40,768 nt of DNA from Nocardia ninae NBRC 108245 (GTDB lineage: Bacteria; Actinomycetota; Actinomycetes; Mycobacteriales; Mycobacteriaceae): NCBI RefSeq assembly GCF_007990755.1, contig NZ_BJXA01000079.1, positions 1 to 40,768 of the forward strand. Reading direction: 5' to 3'. Under the pieces are notes generated by a model. It made no database searches, was not told the DNA's origin, and saw only the letters and a program-made list of their open reading frames with translations. Made by a program: the position numbers and the translations under genes. Each line of letters begins with the position of its first letter. Position 1 is the stretch's first letter. Shown one piece after another: positions 17,773-28,027 of this stretch.

Positions 17773-18612
17773 TTATTCGTCTCGGTCGTAATCGGCGATG
17801 CCGCGCTTCCAATACCCGGCGATCAGGTAGTCCTTCGCAGCGATGCCGAGGTCGTTGCGCACCCAGCGGCGCAGGGGCTTCAACACGCCCGACTCAGCGG
17901 CCAGCCACGCGTAAACCCGTTCTCCGGCAGGCACTTCGATACTGCGGACGGCCTTTTCGAAGGCGTCGCCGGTGCCGGGTTCGGCGTCGCCGCGATGCAC
18001 CCAGCGCACGTCGACAGCGGCGGGCGCATCGAGGGGAATCTCCTCCTCGGATCCGCGCACCTCGATGACCGCCCACCCGGATGCCGTGCGCGGCAACCAT
18101 TCCAGCCAGCGAGCGATGGCGGGCAGGGCGGTGATGTCACCGGCGAACAGATACTTGTCGTAGGTCTTCGGCACAACTTCACCGCCGGGCGGGCCCGCGA
18201 TGTGAATCCTGGTGCCCGGCTGCACCTGCAACGCCCACTCCGAGGCGAGACCGCCGGGGTGAATGGCGAAGTCGATATCGAGTTCGCGGTCCTCGGCGCT
18301 GAAGCGGCGGACCGTGTATTCGCGCGATACCGGTCGTGGCGAGCCCCATTGCAGGGAGAGCCCGTCTCTGCGGGGCAGCAGCAGCACACCCTGCTCGTCC
18401 GGAAAGATCAGGCGCACATGCTCATCCGGCACGTAGCTGTGGAATCCGGCGAGATCCTCGCCGCCGAAGGTGATGCGCAGCAGGCCGGCGCCGACCTTTT
18501 CGGTGCGGATCACCTCCACATCGCACAATCCGATCGGGTATCCGACTTTGGCCCCGTGCTCACTCGACAGCACCTCGACGATGCGTTCGGCGTAGGCGGC
18601 ACGATCCATCAT
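17773..18612 (-). CDS. Siderophore-interacting protein (FAD-dependent ferric-siderophore reductase)
   Basis: A 279-residue SIP-family protein. The FAD-binding motif SREYTVRRF (Arg97, Tyr99, Thr100, Arg102) sits at the end of the first beta-barrel. FAIHPGG and LFAGDITALPAIARWLE mark the NAD(P)H-binding half, and the C-terminus has the AAKDYLIAGYWKRG motif of the family. It reduces imported ferric siderophore in the cytoplasm to release Fe(II). Start ATG 18612 has AAAGGAG 6-12 nt upstream and overlaps the stop of the exporter gene by 4 bp. It is the last gene of the operon led by the NRPS, so it is expected to be iron-repressed. Confidence 0.93.
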   Translation of the reverse strand: MMDRAAYAERIVEVLSSEHGAKVGYPIGLCDVEVIRTEKVGAGLLRITFGGEDLAGFHSYVPDEHVRLIFPDEQGVLLLPRRDGLSLQWGSPRPVSREYTVRRFSAEDRELDIDFAIHPGGLASEWALQVQPGTRIHIAGPPGGEVVPKTYDKYLFAGDITALPAIARWLEWLPRTASGWAVIEVRGSEEEIPLDAPAAVDVRWVHRGDAEPGTGDAFEKAVRSIEVPAGERVYAWLAAESGVLKPLRRWVRNDLGIAAKDYLIAGYWKRGIADYDRDE

Positions 18613-19838
18613 GGCTTCTCCTTTCTCAACAGCGGCGCGGCGGCCAGCGACACCAACGCGACCAGTACCAATACGGATAGCCCGTAGGCCACGAGAGCGG
18701 TTCCAGGCGTGAAGAATTGGCCGACGACCCCGGCCACCATGGAGCCGATGGCGGCACCGGTGACGGACTGCACCATGAGCAGGCCCGAGATGCGGCCGCG
18801 CAGCTCCTCGGGAGCGTCCCGCTGCAGAATCGCGTAGCGCAGCACCATGTTCAACGCACGGGCCATGCCGAATCCGGCCAGGCCGAGGAATACCAGCGCG
18901 GCGTGCGGCGCGAGCCCGGCGACGATGACTCCGATCGGCATGAGCGCCAACGAGATCAGCAGGGCGAGGCCCGGACGGCGATTGCGGCCGATCCACCCGC
19001 TGGTGAGCGAGCCGAGTACCGCGCCGGCGCCGGGTGCGGCATAGAGCAGGCCGAGAGCGGTCTCCCCCACACCGAGTTCGTCCTCGGCCAAGGCGGGCAG
19101 CAATACCAGCGGACCGCTCACCATCATGGCGATGGTGCCGGTCAGCAGGGCCGCACGAATGACCTTGTGCCGGGCCGCGAACGCGATGCCGACGGCCAGC
19201 TCACGCAGCGGATGCGCGATCTCTCGCACGGGCGGCGGCTGTGGCCCGATGGACCGGATGAGTCCGACGGTGGCCGCAGTCGCGCCCGCACAGAGGAAGA
19301 ACGGCAGCGCCACACCGGTTTTCGCGATCAGCAAGCCGGCGATGGCTGGGGCGATCATGGTGCCCAGGTCGGTGGTGAGCGAGGTCAGCGCACCGGCGGC
19401 CGCCACCTTGTCCCGTCCCACCAGCATGGGGACGAGCGCCATGAGCGCCGATCCGCTGACCCCGCCGGCCAGGCCGTCGACCACGCCCGCGGCGTAGACG
19501 ACGACCAGCGACGGATGCGGCAGCAGCGCGTTCACACCGAGCACGAGAAACCCGAGACCGGCCGCGCTGCGCGACCATTGGATGACGTCGCGCCGGTCGA
19601 ACCGGTCCGCGATCACCCCGCCCGCCAGACTCCCGGCGAACAGGGCGATCGCGGTGACCGTGGTGACGCCGGCGACCTGCAGGGTCGATCCGGTGGCCTG
19701 GTAGACCTGCACGGGCAGGGCCACCATGAGCAGTCCGATACCGAGCACCGAGATCAACCGGGCCGCGAAAGCGTTGCGGAATTCCCGGCTGGCGCGCAGG
19801 GGCGAGGTATCGATCAGCAGGCCGCCGAGGAGTGTCAC
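18609..19838 (-). CDS. MFS exporter, EntS-like siderophore efflux
   Basis: A 409-residue major facilitator with about 12 hydrophobic segments and the MFS loop motif GGVIADRFDRRDV between TM2 and TM3. It resembles EntS-type exporters, which send newly made catecholate siderophore out of the cell. Start is GTG 19838, whose GTGA overlaps the stop of the binding-protein gene. Its own stop overlaps the reductase start. Position between the binding lipoprotein and the reductase, in one coupled operon, supports a role in export of the product of the NRPS. Confidence 0.88.
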   Translation of the reverse strand: MTLLGGLLIDTSPLRASREFRNAFAARLISVLGIGLLMVALPVQVYQATGSTLQVAGVTTVTAIALFAGSLAGGVIADRFDRRDVIQWSRSAAGLGFLVLGVNALLPHPSLVVVYAAGVVDGLAGGVSGSALMALVPMLVGRDKVAAAGALTSLTTDLGTMIAPAIAGLLIAKTGVALPFFLCAGATAATVGLIRSIGPQPPPVREIAHPLRELAVGIAFAARHKVIRAALLTGTIAMMVSGPLVLLPALAEDELGVGETALGLLYAAPGAGAVLGSLTSGWIGRNRRPGLALLISLALMPIGVIVAGLAPHAALVFLGLAGFGMARALNMVLRYAILQRDAPEELRGRISGLLMVQSVTGAAIGSMVAGVVGQFFTPGTALVAYGLSVLVLVALVSLAAAPLLRKEKP

Positions 19839-20833
19839 TTGAAGCGCTCCGCCAACAGGTCGAGGGTGGCCATGGCGCTGCGGTAATCCGGACGCTGGCT
19901 GGTGGTCGGCAGTTCGTAGACCTGGCCTGCCCGGAACGCAGGCAGTTGGGCCAGCATCGGGTCTTCCTTCAGCTGGGCGATGTTGCGGCCGCCGTCGAGC
20001 GTGACCACGAACAGCACCGGTGCGTCGACGACGGTGCTCAGCAGTTCGGGGCTGAAGCTCACCCAGTCGCCGGCCGCGGGCCGGGGCGGGTTGCCTGCCT
20101 TCGCCTCGACCTGGTCGTCCATGGTGATGCCGACCGAGGACAGCAGTGCGGCCAGCGGGGTGTTGGGGGCGACCAGGGTGGGCTTGTTGTCCTTGCGGGA
20201 CTGCATCACCGCGGTCGCGCCCTGCGGCACCTTGATACCGGCCTTCACCTTCGCGACCTTGTCGTTGTACGAGGTGATCAGGCTGTCCACCTTCGCGGAC
20301 TGGTTCACGATGTCGGCCACCGACTTCAACTGGTCCTGCCAGTTGGTGATGTTGGACGGCACCAGCGCGGTCGGGGCGATAGTGGTGAGCTTGTCGTAGT
20401 CGTTGATCGACTGCTGGCCCGGGTAGCCCGGGCCGCCACCGATGATCAGGTCCGGCTGCTGGGCGGCGATGAACTCCAGGTTCATGGCGTCGCCGGACGG
20501 CACCGCCTCGGTGCCCTGTTGCTTGGCGTCCGCGGCCCAGGCCGGGGGGAACTCACCGGGCTTCAGCGTGACGCCCAGGGCGCGCGGATCCGCCGCCTTC
20601 ACCTTCGCGCCGAGATCGTAGAGGTATCCGGCGAGCGCGCCGTTCACGACTACGATCCGCTGCGGATCGGCGGGCACGGTGACGACGCCCTTCGCGGTTT
20701 CCACCTGGCGGGTGCCGGACTTGCTCGACTCGTCGGAGGTCGAGTTTCCGCAGCCTGCCAGCACCGCGACCAGCGCGAGGATGAGTAGAGCTGCGGCGGC
20801 ACGAACGCGTGCCGTCATTCGGTGAAGTGACAT
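19835..20833 (-). CDS. Ferric-siderophore-binding lipoprotein (FepB-like)
   Basis: A 332-residue substrate-binding protein of the periplasmic-binding (Fhu/Fep) clan. The lipobox LAGC (Cys28) anchors it outside the membrane. GVVTVPADPQRIVVVNG opens the first lobe and EFIAAQQPDLIIGGG is the usual loop of this clan. It should capture ferric siderophore and deliver it to the two FecCD permeases. ATG 20833 is chosen; an internal ATG at 20818 would shorten the n-region of the signal peptide. It lies 35 bp after the NRPS stop. A longer open reading upstream is only the NRPS in another frame. Confidence 0.92.
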   Translation of the reverse strand: MSLHRMTARVRAAAALLILALVAVLAGCGNSTSDESSKSGTRQVETAKGVVTVPADPQRIVVVNGALAGYLYDLGAKVKAADPRALGVTLKPGEFPPAWAADAKQQGTEAVPSGDAMNLEFIAAQQPDLIIGGGPGYPGQQSINDYDKLTTIAPTALVPSNITNWQDQLKSVADIVNQSAKVDSLITSYNDKVAKVKAGIKVPQGATAVMQSRKDNKPTLVAPNTPLAALLSSVGITMDDQVEAKAGNPPRPAAGDWVSFSPELLSTVVDAPVLFVVTLDGGRNIAQLKEDPMLAQLPAFRAGQVYELPTTSQRPDYRSAMATLDLLAERFK

Positions 20834-20868
20834 GGATGGGTGTTCTTTCTGTCTTGTCGGGGGAGAGG

Positions 20869-23800
20869 TCATGCGCGAATCGCCGGATCCACGTCGAGCA
20901 GCGCCGCGACCTCGGTCCAACCCTTCGGGGACACGATGTCGAAGTGCGAGTAGGGGAGTCGCCGTACCACCAGCCGGGCGCCGGCGGCCCGCCACCCGGC
21001 CAGCTGGGCCTCGGCGCGTCCGGGTTCGGTGCCGGTGTCGGCGGAATACAGGGCCATCGGGCCGCTGTAGCGCGGCGATTCGGACTCGGTGACCATGCGC
21101 AGCAGCGCCGTCGCGGCCGAGCGGATGGCCACCGCGAGCTCCGGCTGGTCCTCGGGAATCTCGGGCAGCAGCCGGTCCAGCTCGGCGGGGTCGGCGAGGC
21201 TGCGAACGGCCCGGTCCGTGAGATCGGACAGCGGATGCGAATCGACCAGGCCCACATAGGCGAGCTCGTCGCCCTCGGCCGCCATGGCCGCGGCCAGTGC
21301 ATGCACGATATTGCCGCCCAGTGAGTAGCCGAGCAGGCGGTACGGGCCCCGCGGCTGGATGCGGCGGATGGTGGCCAGGTAGTGCCTCGCCAGATCGTCG
21401 AGCGTGCGGGCGTGGAAATCGTTGTCGCTCATCAGCGGTAGCTGCAGACCCACGATCGGCCGGTCGGCGCGCAGCAGCCGGGCCAGCGGACCGAACTGCC
21501 ATGCGGTGCCGCCCACCGGGTGGACGCAGAACAGCGGTGCGGCCGAGCCGCCGGTGCGCAGTTCCAGCACGTGATCGAGGCGCCGGCCCAGCATCGCGAG
21601 TCCATCGACCGACGGCGACGCGCCCGATGCGGCGGTGCCGAGGCGCGCCGCGAGCGCGCGCGGGGTGGGTGCGGCGAACACATCGTCGAGCACCGCCGCG
21701 ATACCCGCACGACCGAGCCGTCCGATCAATCGCACGGCCGAGAGCGAATGGCCGCCCGCGGCGAAGAAGTCGTCGTCCGCGGCGATCTCGGGGACCGACA
21801 GCACGGCGGCCATGGCCGCGCGGACGACGTCGAGTCGACCCGCGTCGCGGACGACGTCGAGTTGCCTCGCGTCGCGGACGACGGTCGTCGTTGCCACCTG
21901 CTCGGGTGCGGCGGAGTCCGGCGCCGGGAGCGCTTTGCGGTCGATCTTCTCGCTGGCGGTGCGGGGAATATGGTCCAGCACCAGGAAGGCGGCCGGAATC
22001 ATGTACGCGGGCAAGGCCGTACGCAGCTGTTCGCGCACCGCCTCGGTGTCGAGTTCGACCCCGGACCGAGCGATGAGATAGGCGACCAGGCGCTGATCGC
22101 CCGGGGTGTCCTCGCGCAGCAGCACGACGGCCTGGGCCACCCCCGCGCAGGTGAGCAGTGCCGATTCGATATCGCCGAGTTCGATCCGCTGGCCGCGCAG
22201 TTTCACCTGGCTGTCGCCGCGGCCGACGTACTCGAGTTCCCCGGCGGGGGTCCACTTCACCAGGTCGCCGGTGCGGTACATCCGGTTGCCGCGGCCGTAC
22301 GGGTCGGCGATGAATGCGCCCGCCGTCAGGTCCGGGCGGGCGAGGTAGCCGCGGGCCAATTGCACACCGGTGAGATACAACTCGCCGACCGTTCCGGCCG
22401 GGACCGGGCGTAGCCGCTCGTCCAGGACGCGCACGCCGGCTCCGCTCGCGGGGCGGCCGATGGGGACGGACAGGGTGTCGGCGTCGGTGGTCTCGTGGTA
22501 GGTGATGCACACGGCGGCCTCGGTGGGGCCGTAGAGGTTGTTGACGTGGGCGCCGGTGCGGGCGCGGACGCGGTGGGCGGTGGCGGGCGGGAGGGCTTCG
22601 CCGCCGGTGATGACGCAGCGCAGATCGTTGCCGGTGAGGTCGGTCTCCTCGGCCAGGACGGTGAGCATGGAGGTCGTCATCTGGACGGTGGTCACGTGCT
22701 CGTCGCGCATCAGCTGCGCCTGGTAGTACGGGTCCTTGTGGCCATCGGGCCGGGTCAGGACGATGCGAGCGCCGACAAGCAGGGGAAGGAACAGTTCCAG
22801 CAGGGAGGCGTCGAAGATGGGCGGGGTGCGGTAGAGGACGGTGTCGGCCGGGCCGAAATGCTGTTGGCGCTGCAGCCATTCGAAGGTGTTGACGATCGCC
22901 TCGTGGGCGACCGTGACGCCCTTCGGGACGCCGGTGGAGCCGGAGGTGAACAGCAGGTAGGCGGAGTTCGCGGGACGCAGCGGGGAAACCCGCTCGGCAT
23001 CGGCGATCTCGATGTCGGCGAATCCGGTGGTATCCAGCTGGTCGACGGCGACGACCTGGGCTCGGCCGGTAGCGAAACCATCGGCCGAGGTGCTGAGAAC
23101 CAATGCCGGAGTGGCGGTTTCGAGGATGCTGTCGATCCGTTGCGCCGGCTGTTCCGGATCGATCGGCAGGTAGACGCCGCCGGATCGGATGATCGCGTGG
23201 GCGGCGACCACCGCGTCGACGCCGCGATGCATTGCCACCGCGACCACCGTTTCGGGGCCGATAGCCTGCGAAATCAGCCAGCGAGCCAGGCGGTTCACCC
23301 GGGCATGGAAGGCGGCGTAGTCGACCGTGCCGCCCTCGGCCGTGACAGCGGAAGCAGTGGGATCGATCGCCGCCGTGCCCCAGGTTGCGAGGGTTTCGCC
23401 GTGGGTCTTCCGCGGGCGAACCGTCTCGGTGACCGCCGCGACGGTGGCCTCGGGATCGGCGGTCAGCGCGGTGAGCACCGCGCCGAGTCGGTCCGCGAGC
23501 TGAGTGGCGACCGCCTCCGGCACTGCCGCCGGATCATGGTGCAGCAGTAGGTCGAAAGTTTCGTTGGGCCGCGCGGTCACCACGATCGGGTAGTGGGTGA
23601 GGCTGTGCACGGCGACATCGGCTACCCGGAGCTGATGGTGTTCCGGTTGTCGCAGACCGGATTTCGGGAAGTTCTCGAAGACGACCAGGCTGTCGAACAA
23701 GCGGCCGAGGCCGACGGCCCGCTCGACGGTGGCCAGACCGAGGTAGCCCTGGGTCTGCATCTCGAACGAGGTCCGCTGGAAGTCGGCGAGCTGATCCGGC

Positions 23801-26800
23801 AACGAGCGCCGCGAATCCAGGTGCAGCCGAACGGGAACCGTATTGCTGAACAACCCGACCGTGGTCTCGACATTCGCCAGCTCCGCGGGACGGCCGGAGA
23901 CGACCGTGCCGAATACGATGTCGGTGCGGCCGAGCTGGTCGGCCAGCACCATCGACCAGGCGCCTTGCAACAGGGTGTTCATGGTGAGCCCGAAGTGCCT
24001 GCTCACCGTCTCCAGGGCGGTGCCGAAGTCGTCGGGCAGCGGCACCCGCAGACCCACGGCGTGCGAGCGCTGTCCGGCGATGCCGACTAGAGACGGTGCG
24101 GGCAACCCGATCAGATAGTCGCGCCAGCGTTCCAGCGCCGCCTCGATGTCGCGGGCACCGAGCCAAGCCAGATAGTCACCGTAATAGCCGGGTACCGGCA
24201 GTGTTTCGCCGTCGCCGTGGTACAGCGCCAGCGCCTCGCGCAGCATGATCGGCACCGACCAGCCGTCGGCAAGCAAGTGATGCGCCATCAGGATCAGACG
24301 CTGCGAGGTGTCGCTCAGGCGAATCAGCAGGACCCGCAGTAGCGGTGGCGCGGAGATATCGAACCGCTCGCCACCGGCCTGCCGCTCCAGCTCGCCCGCT
24401 GCCCGGTCGACCTCTTCGGCCGTGAGCGTGCGCAGATCCTCGACACGCCAACCTAATTCGGGCGCACTGGGCAGCACCTGCACCGGTTGGTCGAACTGCT
24501 GGTAGCAGAAGGCCGCACCCAGATTCGGATGGCGAGCCAGCATCCGCTCGAAGGCCGTCCGCAGTTGATCCGGCTCGACCGCACCGGCCAGCTCGAAACG
24601 CGCTGTCATGGTGTAGATGTCGTCGTCACCATCGCGCAGCGCGTGGAACAGCAACCCTTCCTGCAACGGCGAGAGCGGCAGTACGTCGGCGACCGGACCG
24701 TACCGCGCCGTCAACTCATCGATGCTCTGCTGCGGCAGCGCCATCGAGATACCGCGCGCCACCGCAGGGGTAGCGGGGGATTCAATGCCGGGCGCCGCCG
24801 CAGCAGCGGTGGCGGCGAGCTCGGCCAGCGGACGCCGCGTCAGCAGGTCCTGCGGCGACAGGATCAACCCCTGCTCGCGCAGCCTGCTGCTCACACTGAT
24901 GGCGGTGATGCTGTCGCCACCGACACCGAAGAAGTCGTCGTCGACGCTGACCGCGTCATGGCCGAGCGCGGTCGAGACGACCGCGCAGACAGCCGCTTCG
25001 GCAGGCGTTTCCGGTGACCGCCCACCCGCATCGGACGGTGGTTCGGGCAGTGCCCGCCGATCCAGCTTCCCGTTGACCGTGTGCGGGAGCGCATCCAGCA
25101 CGACCAGGCGCGACGGCACCAGATGGTCGGGCACCACGTCAGCAAGCCGCGAGCGCAATTCGACGGAATTCAACCCAGTGGCGCCGGCCGGCACCACGTA
25201 CCCGATCAAGGTGGGTCGCCCGGCGATCTCACGAATGTCGGCAGCAGCGGCCCGCACCTCGGGTAACGCGTCCAACGCCGCTTCGACCTCGCCCAACTCG
25301 ACGCGATGCCCGCGAATCTTGACCTGATTGTCGACCCGCCCCAGGTATCGGTAGCCGAGCCCCGGGACCCACCGCGCCCGATCACCGGTGCGATACATCC
25401 GTGCCCCCGGCGGACCGTAGGGATCGGCGACGAACCGATCCGCTGTCGCATCGGGACGACCGAGGTAGCCGCGGGCAAGCTGGTGCCCTGCCACGTACAA
25501 CTCGCCGACTCGTCCATCCGCGACAGCCTGCAATCCGTTGTCGAGCAGGTAGATCCGCGAGCCGGGCAACGGCTGCCCGATATACGGCACCTCGCCGCGC
25601 ACCGGAGCCGCGATGGCATCGACAGTGGACTCGCTCGGCCCGTACAGGTTGACCGCCGTGATCCCCGCTCGCTGGAGGCTCTGCCACAACTCCGGCGAAC
25701 ATGCGTCCCCGCCGAGCGCCAGCAGCTGCGGCGCGATACGCGCGAGTCCATGCTCCAGCAACCCGGCGACAAAGGCGGGCGTCCCATCGATGACATCGAT
25801 CCGATCCCGCCTGAAGGCTGCGACCAGCGCGGCCGGATCTCGCCGAATATTACTGTCGTACACCCGAATACAATGTCCGTCGAGGATCCACAGCAACGGA
25901 TCCAGCGCCGCGTCGAAGGCGAACGACGTCGTATGCGCCACCCGTAGCGCCCGACCCCCGGCCCGCGCCGCTGTTTCGGCGTACATTCCGCCTCGATGTG
26001 CGGCCACCAACTGCGCCAGCGCACCGTGGTCCACCAGCACGCCCTTCGGCCGCCCCGTAGACCCTGAGGTGTAGATCAGATAGGCGCCGTGCTTCGAATG
26101 CTCTTGCGCTGCAACCTCGTCTACCGACAGAACGTCAAAATGTTCCGCCAGCTCGGCCTGGTACTCAGCGCTGTCGATACCCACCACCCGGACCTGATTC
26201 GCCGGGGTGAGGTCCACTGCCAGCGACCCGGTACTCAACACCAATTCCGGTGCCGCGTCATCGATCATGTCGAGCAATCGGGGTGTCGGATGTTCCGGGT
26301 CGAGGGGCAGGAAAATGCCGCCTGCCCGCCACACCGCGAACAGGGCCACCACGAACTCCGCCGAGCGCGGGAGGGCTACGCCGACGACCGAATCCGGGCG
26401 AATTCCGTTGGCGCGCAGGTAGTGCGCGAGGCGATCGACCCGCTGGGTGAATTCGGTGGCGGTCCACTCCACGCCATCGGCGGCGAGCACGATCGCATCG
26501 GGGTGCTCGGTGACCATGCGGCTGAGGGCATTCGGAACCAGCTCGATGGGCGCGGCGTCGGCCGGTACCGAACGTGCGGCCAGCAGTCGGTCGCGCTCGG
26601 CGCGGTCGAGCAGCTCGAGGGCGCCGACAGGAGGCTTGTCCACGCCGATGAAGGCGTCGATGACCCGCATCAGGCCGTCGACGCGGCGGCGGACGGAGTC
26701 GCCGTCGTTGGTGCGGGCGTCGGATTCGAAGCCCAGCAGGATGGTGTCGTCCGGCAGGGGAGTGACCACCAGGCCGAGGTCTTCGGGCGGGCCGCCCGCC

Positions 26801-27948
26801 ACATTGCGGAGCACGCCCCGGGAGCCGTCGAAGTCGAGGGCGAAGTCGAAGATCTTGAGGTTCATCCCGACTCCGTGCAGGAGTTCACCGGCGCCGTAGC
26901 CGTGGAAGTCGCGGGCCAGGTCGTCGCCGCTGTAGCGCTGGTGGGCGCGGACCTCGCGCAGGGCGGCGGCTACTCGCACGGCGAGCTCGCCGAGGCGGTC
27001 GTCGGCGCGGACGGGCAGGCGAAGCGGCAGGACATTCACGGCCATGGCCGGAGTGGACAGGGCGGCGCGGCCCACTCGGCCCATGAGCAGCATGGACAGG
27101 ACCACATCGGAGCTGCCGAGCTCGCGCTGGAGATAGGCGGTGTAGCAAGCGATCAGGACGTCGGCCCAGGTGACGCCGTAGTTGTCGGCGCATTCCTTGA
27201 GGAGTGCGAGGGTCCCGGCGGAGAGGATGCCTTCGCCGCGGACCGTGTGCTCGACGGCGCCGCCGACATGGCGGCCGCGACCGTCCAGGTCCGGCCATGG
27301 CGTCAGCTGGTCGCGCCAGAACTGGCGGTCTTGTTCGAACTGTTCGCCCGCGCGGTACTCCTGCTCCTCGGCGACGAGGGCGGCAATGGTGCCGAAAGTC
27401 TGTTTCGGAGGCTTGGTTCCGCGCCGCATGGAGGTGTAGTGCCCGGCCACGCGGCGGGACAGCAGGGCGGCGCTGTAGCCGTCGACGATCAGGTGGTGGT
27501 AGAGCTGCACACACCAGACCTCGGTGTCGCTCAGCCGGATCAGTGTGTAGTTGTACAGCTGGCGATCGACCATGCCGCGGCAGTGCTCAGCGGCGCGGTG
27601 GCGTTCGAGGGCGACCGCTTCGTGCGCCAGCGCCAATGGCTGGGCGGCTACGCGCAGGTCGATGGTCGGCCGCAGTTCGGCTGCCGCATCGGTCACGAAT
27701 TGCCGTGGGCCGTCGCCGGTTTCGCGGAACCGCAGCCGCATGTTCTCGGATTCGGCGACCGTGCGCCGGATAGCCTCGGCCAGCAGATCGACGTCGATGG
27801 CCGCCTCGCCGGAGATCTCGAGCACCTCACCGACGAGGTAACGCCCGGATTCCGGATCGAATCGCTGGGCGTTCCAGATGCCCAGTTGCGCTCCGGTGAG
27901 CGGCAATCCGGGATGACCCGTGCTCTCGTCCCGTTCCACCACTCCCAT
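20869..27948 (-). CDS. Dimodular siderophore NRPS, C-A-T-C-A-T-TE
   Basis: A 2359-residue synthetase. C1 (about 15-430, HHLIVDG near residue 151) accepts the aryl starter. A1 (about 455-960, YTSGSTGRPKG) is followed by T1 (Ser1013 in GGDSITAI), C2 (about 1075-1490, HHLLADG near 1225), A2 (about 1515-2010, FTSGSTGVPKG), T2 (Ser2068 in GGHSLSAV) and TE (about 2130-2355, GYSLGGN at 2209). There is no epimerase domain. Pocket residues read from the alignable cores are D-A-D-D-A-G-L-V-D-K for A1, with three acids that suggest Arg, Lys or Orn, and D-A-L-Q-I-G-L-V-C-K for A2, closest to known Gly codes. ATG 27948 has AAGGAG upstream and an iron box 80 bp away. The aryl starter should come from the DhbE/ArCP pair. 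Organisation resembles DhbF/EntF, but the amino-acid prediction differs from both. Confidence 0.95.
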   Translation of the reverse strand: MGVVERDESTGHPGLPLTGAQLGIWNAQRFDPESGRYLVGEVLEISGEAAIDVDLLAEAIRRTVAESENMRLRFRETGDGPRQFVTDAAAELRPTIDLRVAAQPLALAHEAVALERHRAAEHCRGMVDRQLYNYTLIRLSDTEVWCVQLYHHLIVDGYSAALLSRRVAGHYTSMRRGTKPPKQTFGTIAALVAEEQEYRAGEQFEQDRQFWRDQLTPWPDLDGRGRHVGGAVEHTVRGEGILSAGTLALLKECADNYGVTWADVLIACYTAYLQRELGSSDVVLSMLLMGRVGRAALSTPAMAVNVLPLRLPVRADDRLGELAVRVAAALREVRAHQRYSGDDLARDFHGYGAGELLHGVGMNLKIFDFALDFDGSRGVLRNVAGGPPEDLGLVVTPLPDDTILLGFESDARTNDGDSVRRRVDGLMRVIDAFIGVDKPPVGALELLDRAERDRLLAARSVPADAAPIELVPNALSRMVTEHPDAIVLAADGVEWTATEFTQRVDRLAHYLRANGIRPDSVVGVALPRSAEFVVALFAVWRAGGIFLPLDPEHPTPRLLDMIDDAAPELVLSTGSLAVDLTPANQVRVVGIDSAEYQAELAEHFDVLSVDEVAAQEHSKHGAYLIYTSGSTGRPKGVLVDHGALAQLVAAHRGGMYAETAARAGGRALRVAHTTSFAFDAALDPLLWILDGHCIRVYDSNIRRDPAALVAAFRRDRIDVIDGTPAFVAGLLEHGLARIAPQLLALGGDACSPELWQSLQRAGITAVNLYGPSESTVDAIAAPVRGEVPYIGQPLPGSRIYLLDNGLQAVADGRVGELYVAGHQLARGYLGRPDATADRFVADPYGPPGARMYRTGDRARWVPGLGYRYLGRVDNQVKIRGHRVELGEVEAALDALPEVRAAAADIREIAGRPTLIGYVVPAGATGLNSVELRSRLADVVPDHLVPSRLVVLDALPHTVNGKLDRRALPEPPSDAGGRSPETPAEAAVCAVVSTALGHDAVSVDDDFFGVGGDSITAISVSSRLREQGLILSPQDLLTRRPLAELAATAAAAAPGIESPATPAVARGISMALPQQSIDELTARYGPVADVLPLSPLQEGLLFHALRDGDDDIYTMTARFELAGAVEPDQLRTAFERMLARHPNLGAAFCYQQFDQPVQVLPSAPELGWRVEDLRTLTAEEVDRAAGELERQAGGERFDISAPPLLRVLLIRLSDTSQRLILMAHHLLADGWSVPIMLREALALYHGDGETLPVPGYYGDYLAWLGARDIEAALERWRDYLIGLPAPSLVGIAGQRSHAVGLRVPLPDDFGTALETVSRHFGLTMNTLLQGAWSMVLADQLGRTDIVFGTVVSGRPAELANVETTVGLFSNTVPVRLHLDSRRSLPDQLADFQRTSFEMQTQGYLGLATVERAVGLGRLFDSLVVFENFPKSGLRQPEHHQLRVADVAVHSLTHYPIVVTARPNETFDLLLHHDPAAVPEAVATQLADRLGAVLTALTADPEATVAAVTETVRPRKTHGETLATWGTAAIDPTASAVTAEGGTVDYAAFHARVNRLARWLISQAIGPETVVAVAMHRGVDAVVAAHAIIRSGGVYLPIDPEQPAQRIDSILETATPALVLSTSADGFATGRAQVVAVDQLDTTGFADIEIADAERVSPLRPANSAYLLFTSGSTGVPKGVTVAHEAIVNTFEWLQRQQHFGPADTVLYRTPPIFDASLLELFLPLLVGARIVLTRPDGHKDPYYQAQLMRDEHVTTVQMTTSMLTVLAEETDLTGNDLRCVITGGEALPPATAHRVRARTGAHVNNLYGPTEAAVCITYHETTDADTLSVPIGRPASGAGVRVLDERLRPVPAGTVGELYLTGVQLARGYLARPDLTAGAFIADPYGRGNRMYRTGDLVKWTPAGELEYVGRGDSQVKLRGQRIELGDIESALLTCAGVAQAVVLLREDTPGDQRLVAYLIARSGVELDTEAVREQLRTALPAYMIPAAFLVLDHIPRTASEKIDRKALPAPDSAAPEQVATTTVVRDARQLDVVRDAGRLDVVRAAMAAVLSVPEIAADDDFFAAGGHSLSAVRLIGRLGRAGIAAVLDDVFAAPTPRALAARLGTAASGASPSVDGLAMLGRRLDHVLELRTGGSAAPLFCVHPVGGTAWQFGPLARLLRADRPIVGLQLPLMSDNDFHARTLDDLARHYLATIRRIQPRGPYRLLGYSLGGNIVHALAAAMAAEGDELAYVGLVDSHPLSDLTDRAVRSLADPAELDRLLPEIPEDQPELAVAIRSAATALLRMVTESESPRYSGPMALYSADTGTEPGRAEAQLAGWRAAGARLVVRRLPYSHFDIVSPKGWTEVAALLDVDPAIRA
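21821..21884. repeat. 27-bp in-frame tandem repeat in the NRPS A2-T2 linker
   Basis: Two full copies (21821-21847, 21848-21874) and 10 bp of a third. Each encodes a nine-residue unit (VVRDAGRLD, VVRDARQLD). The copies differ at few positions, so the duplication looks recent. It lengthens the linker around residues 2021-2042 without shifting the frame. Confidence 0.8.
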
Positions 27949-28027
27949 GGCAACTCCTTCACCATCTACCTAGTGCGCCCCCCTCCCTCGGTCCACCCGG
28001 GCTCGATGAGAGTCCAGCAGGGAGGAC

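Noticed and set aside
20834-22879. Extension of the binding-protein frame into a 1014-residue reading
   Set aside because: The added part overlaps NRPS A2, T2 and TE in another frame and is Arg/Pro-rich; the lipobox near ATG 20833 sets the real start.
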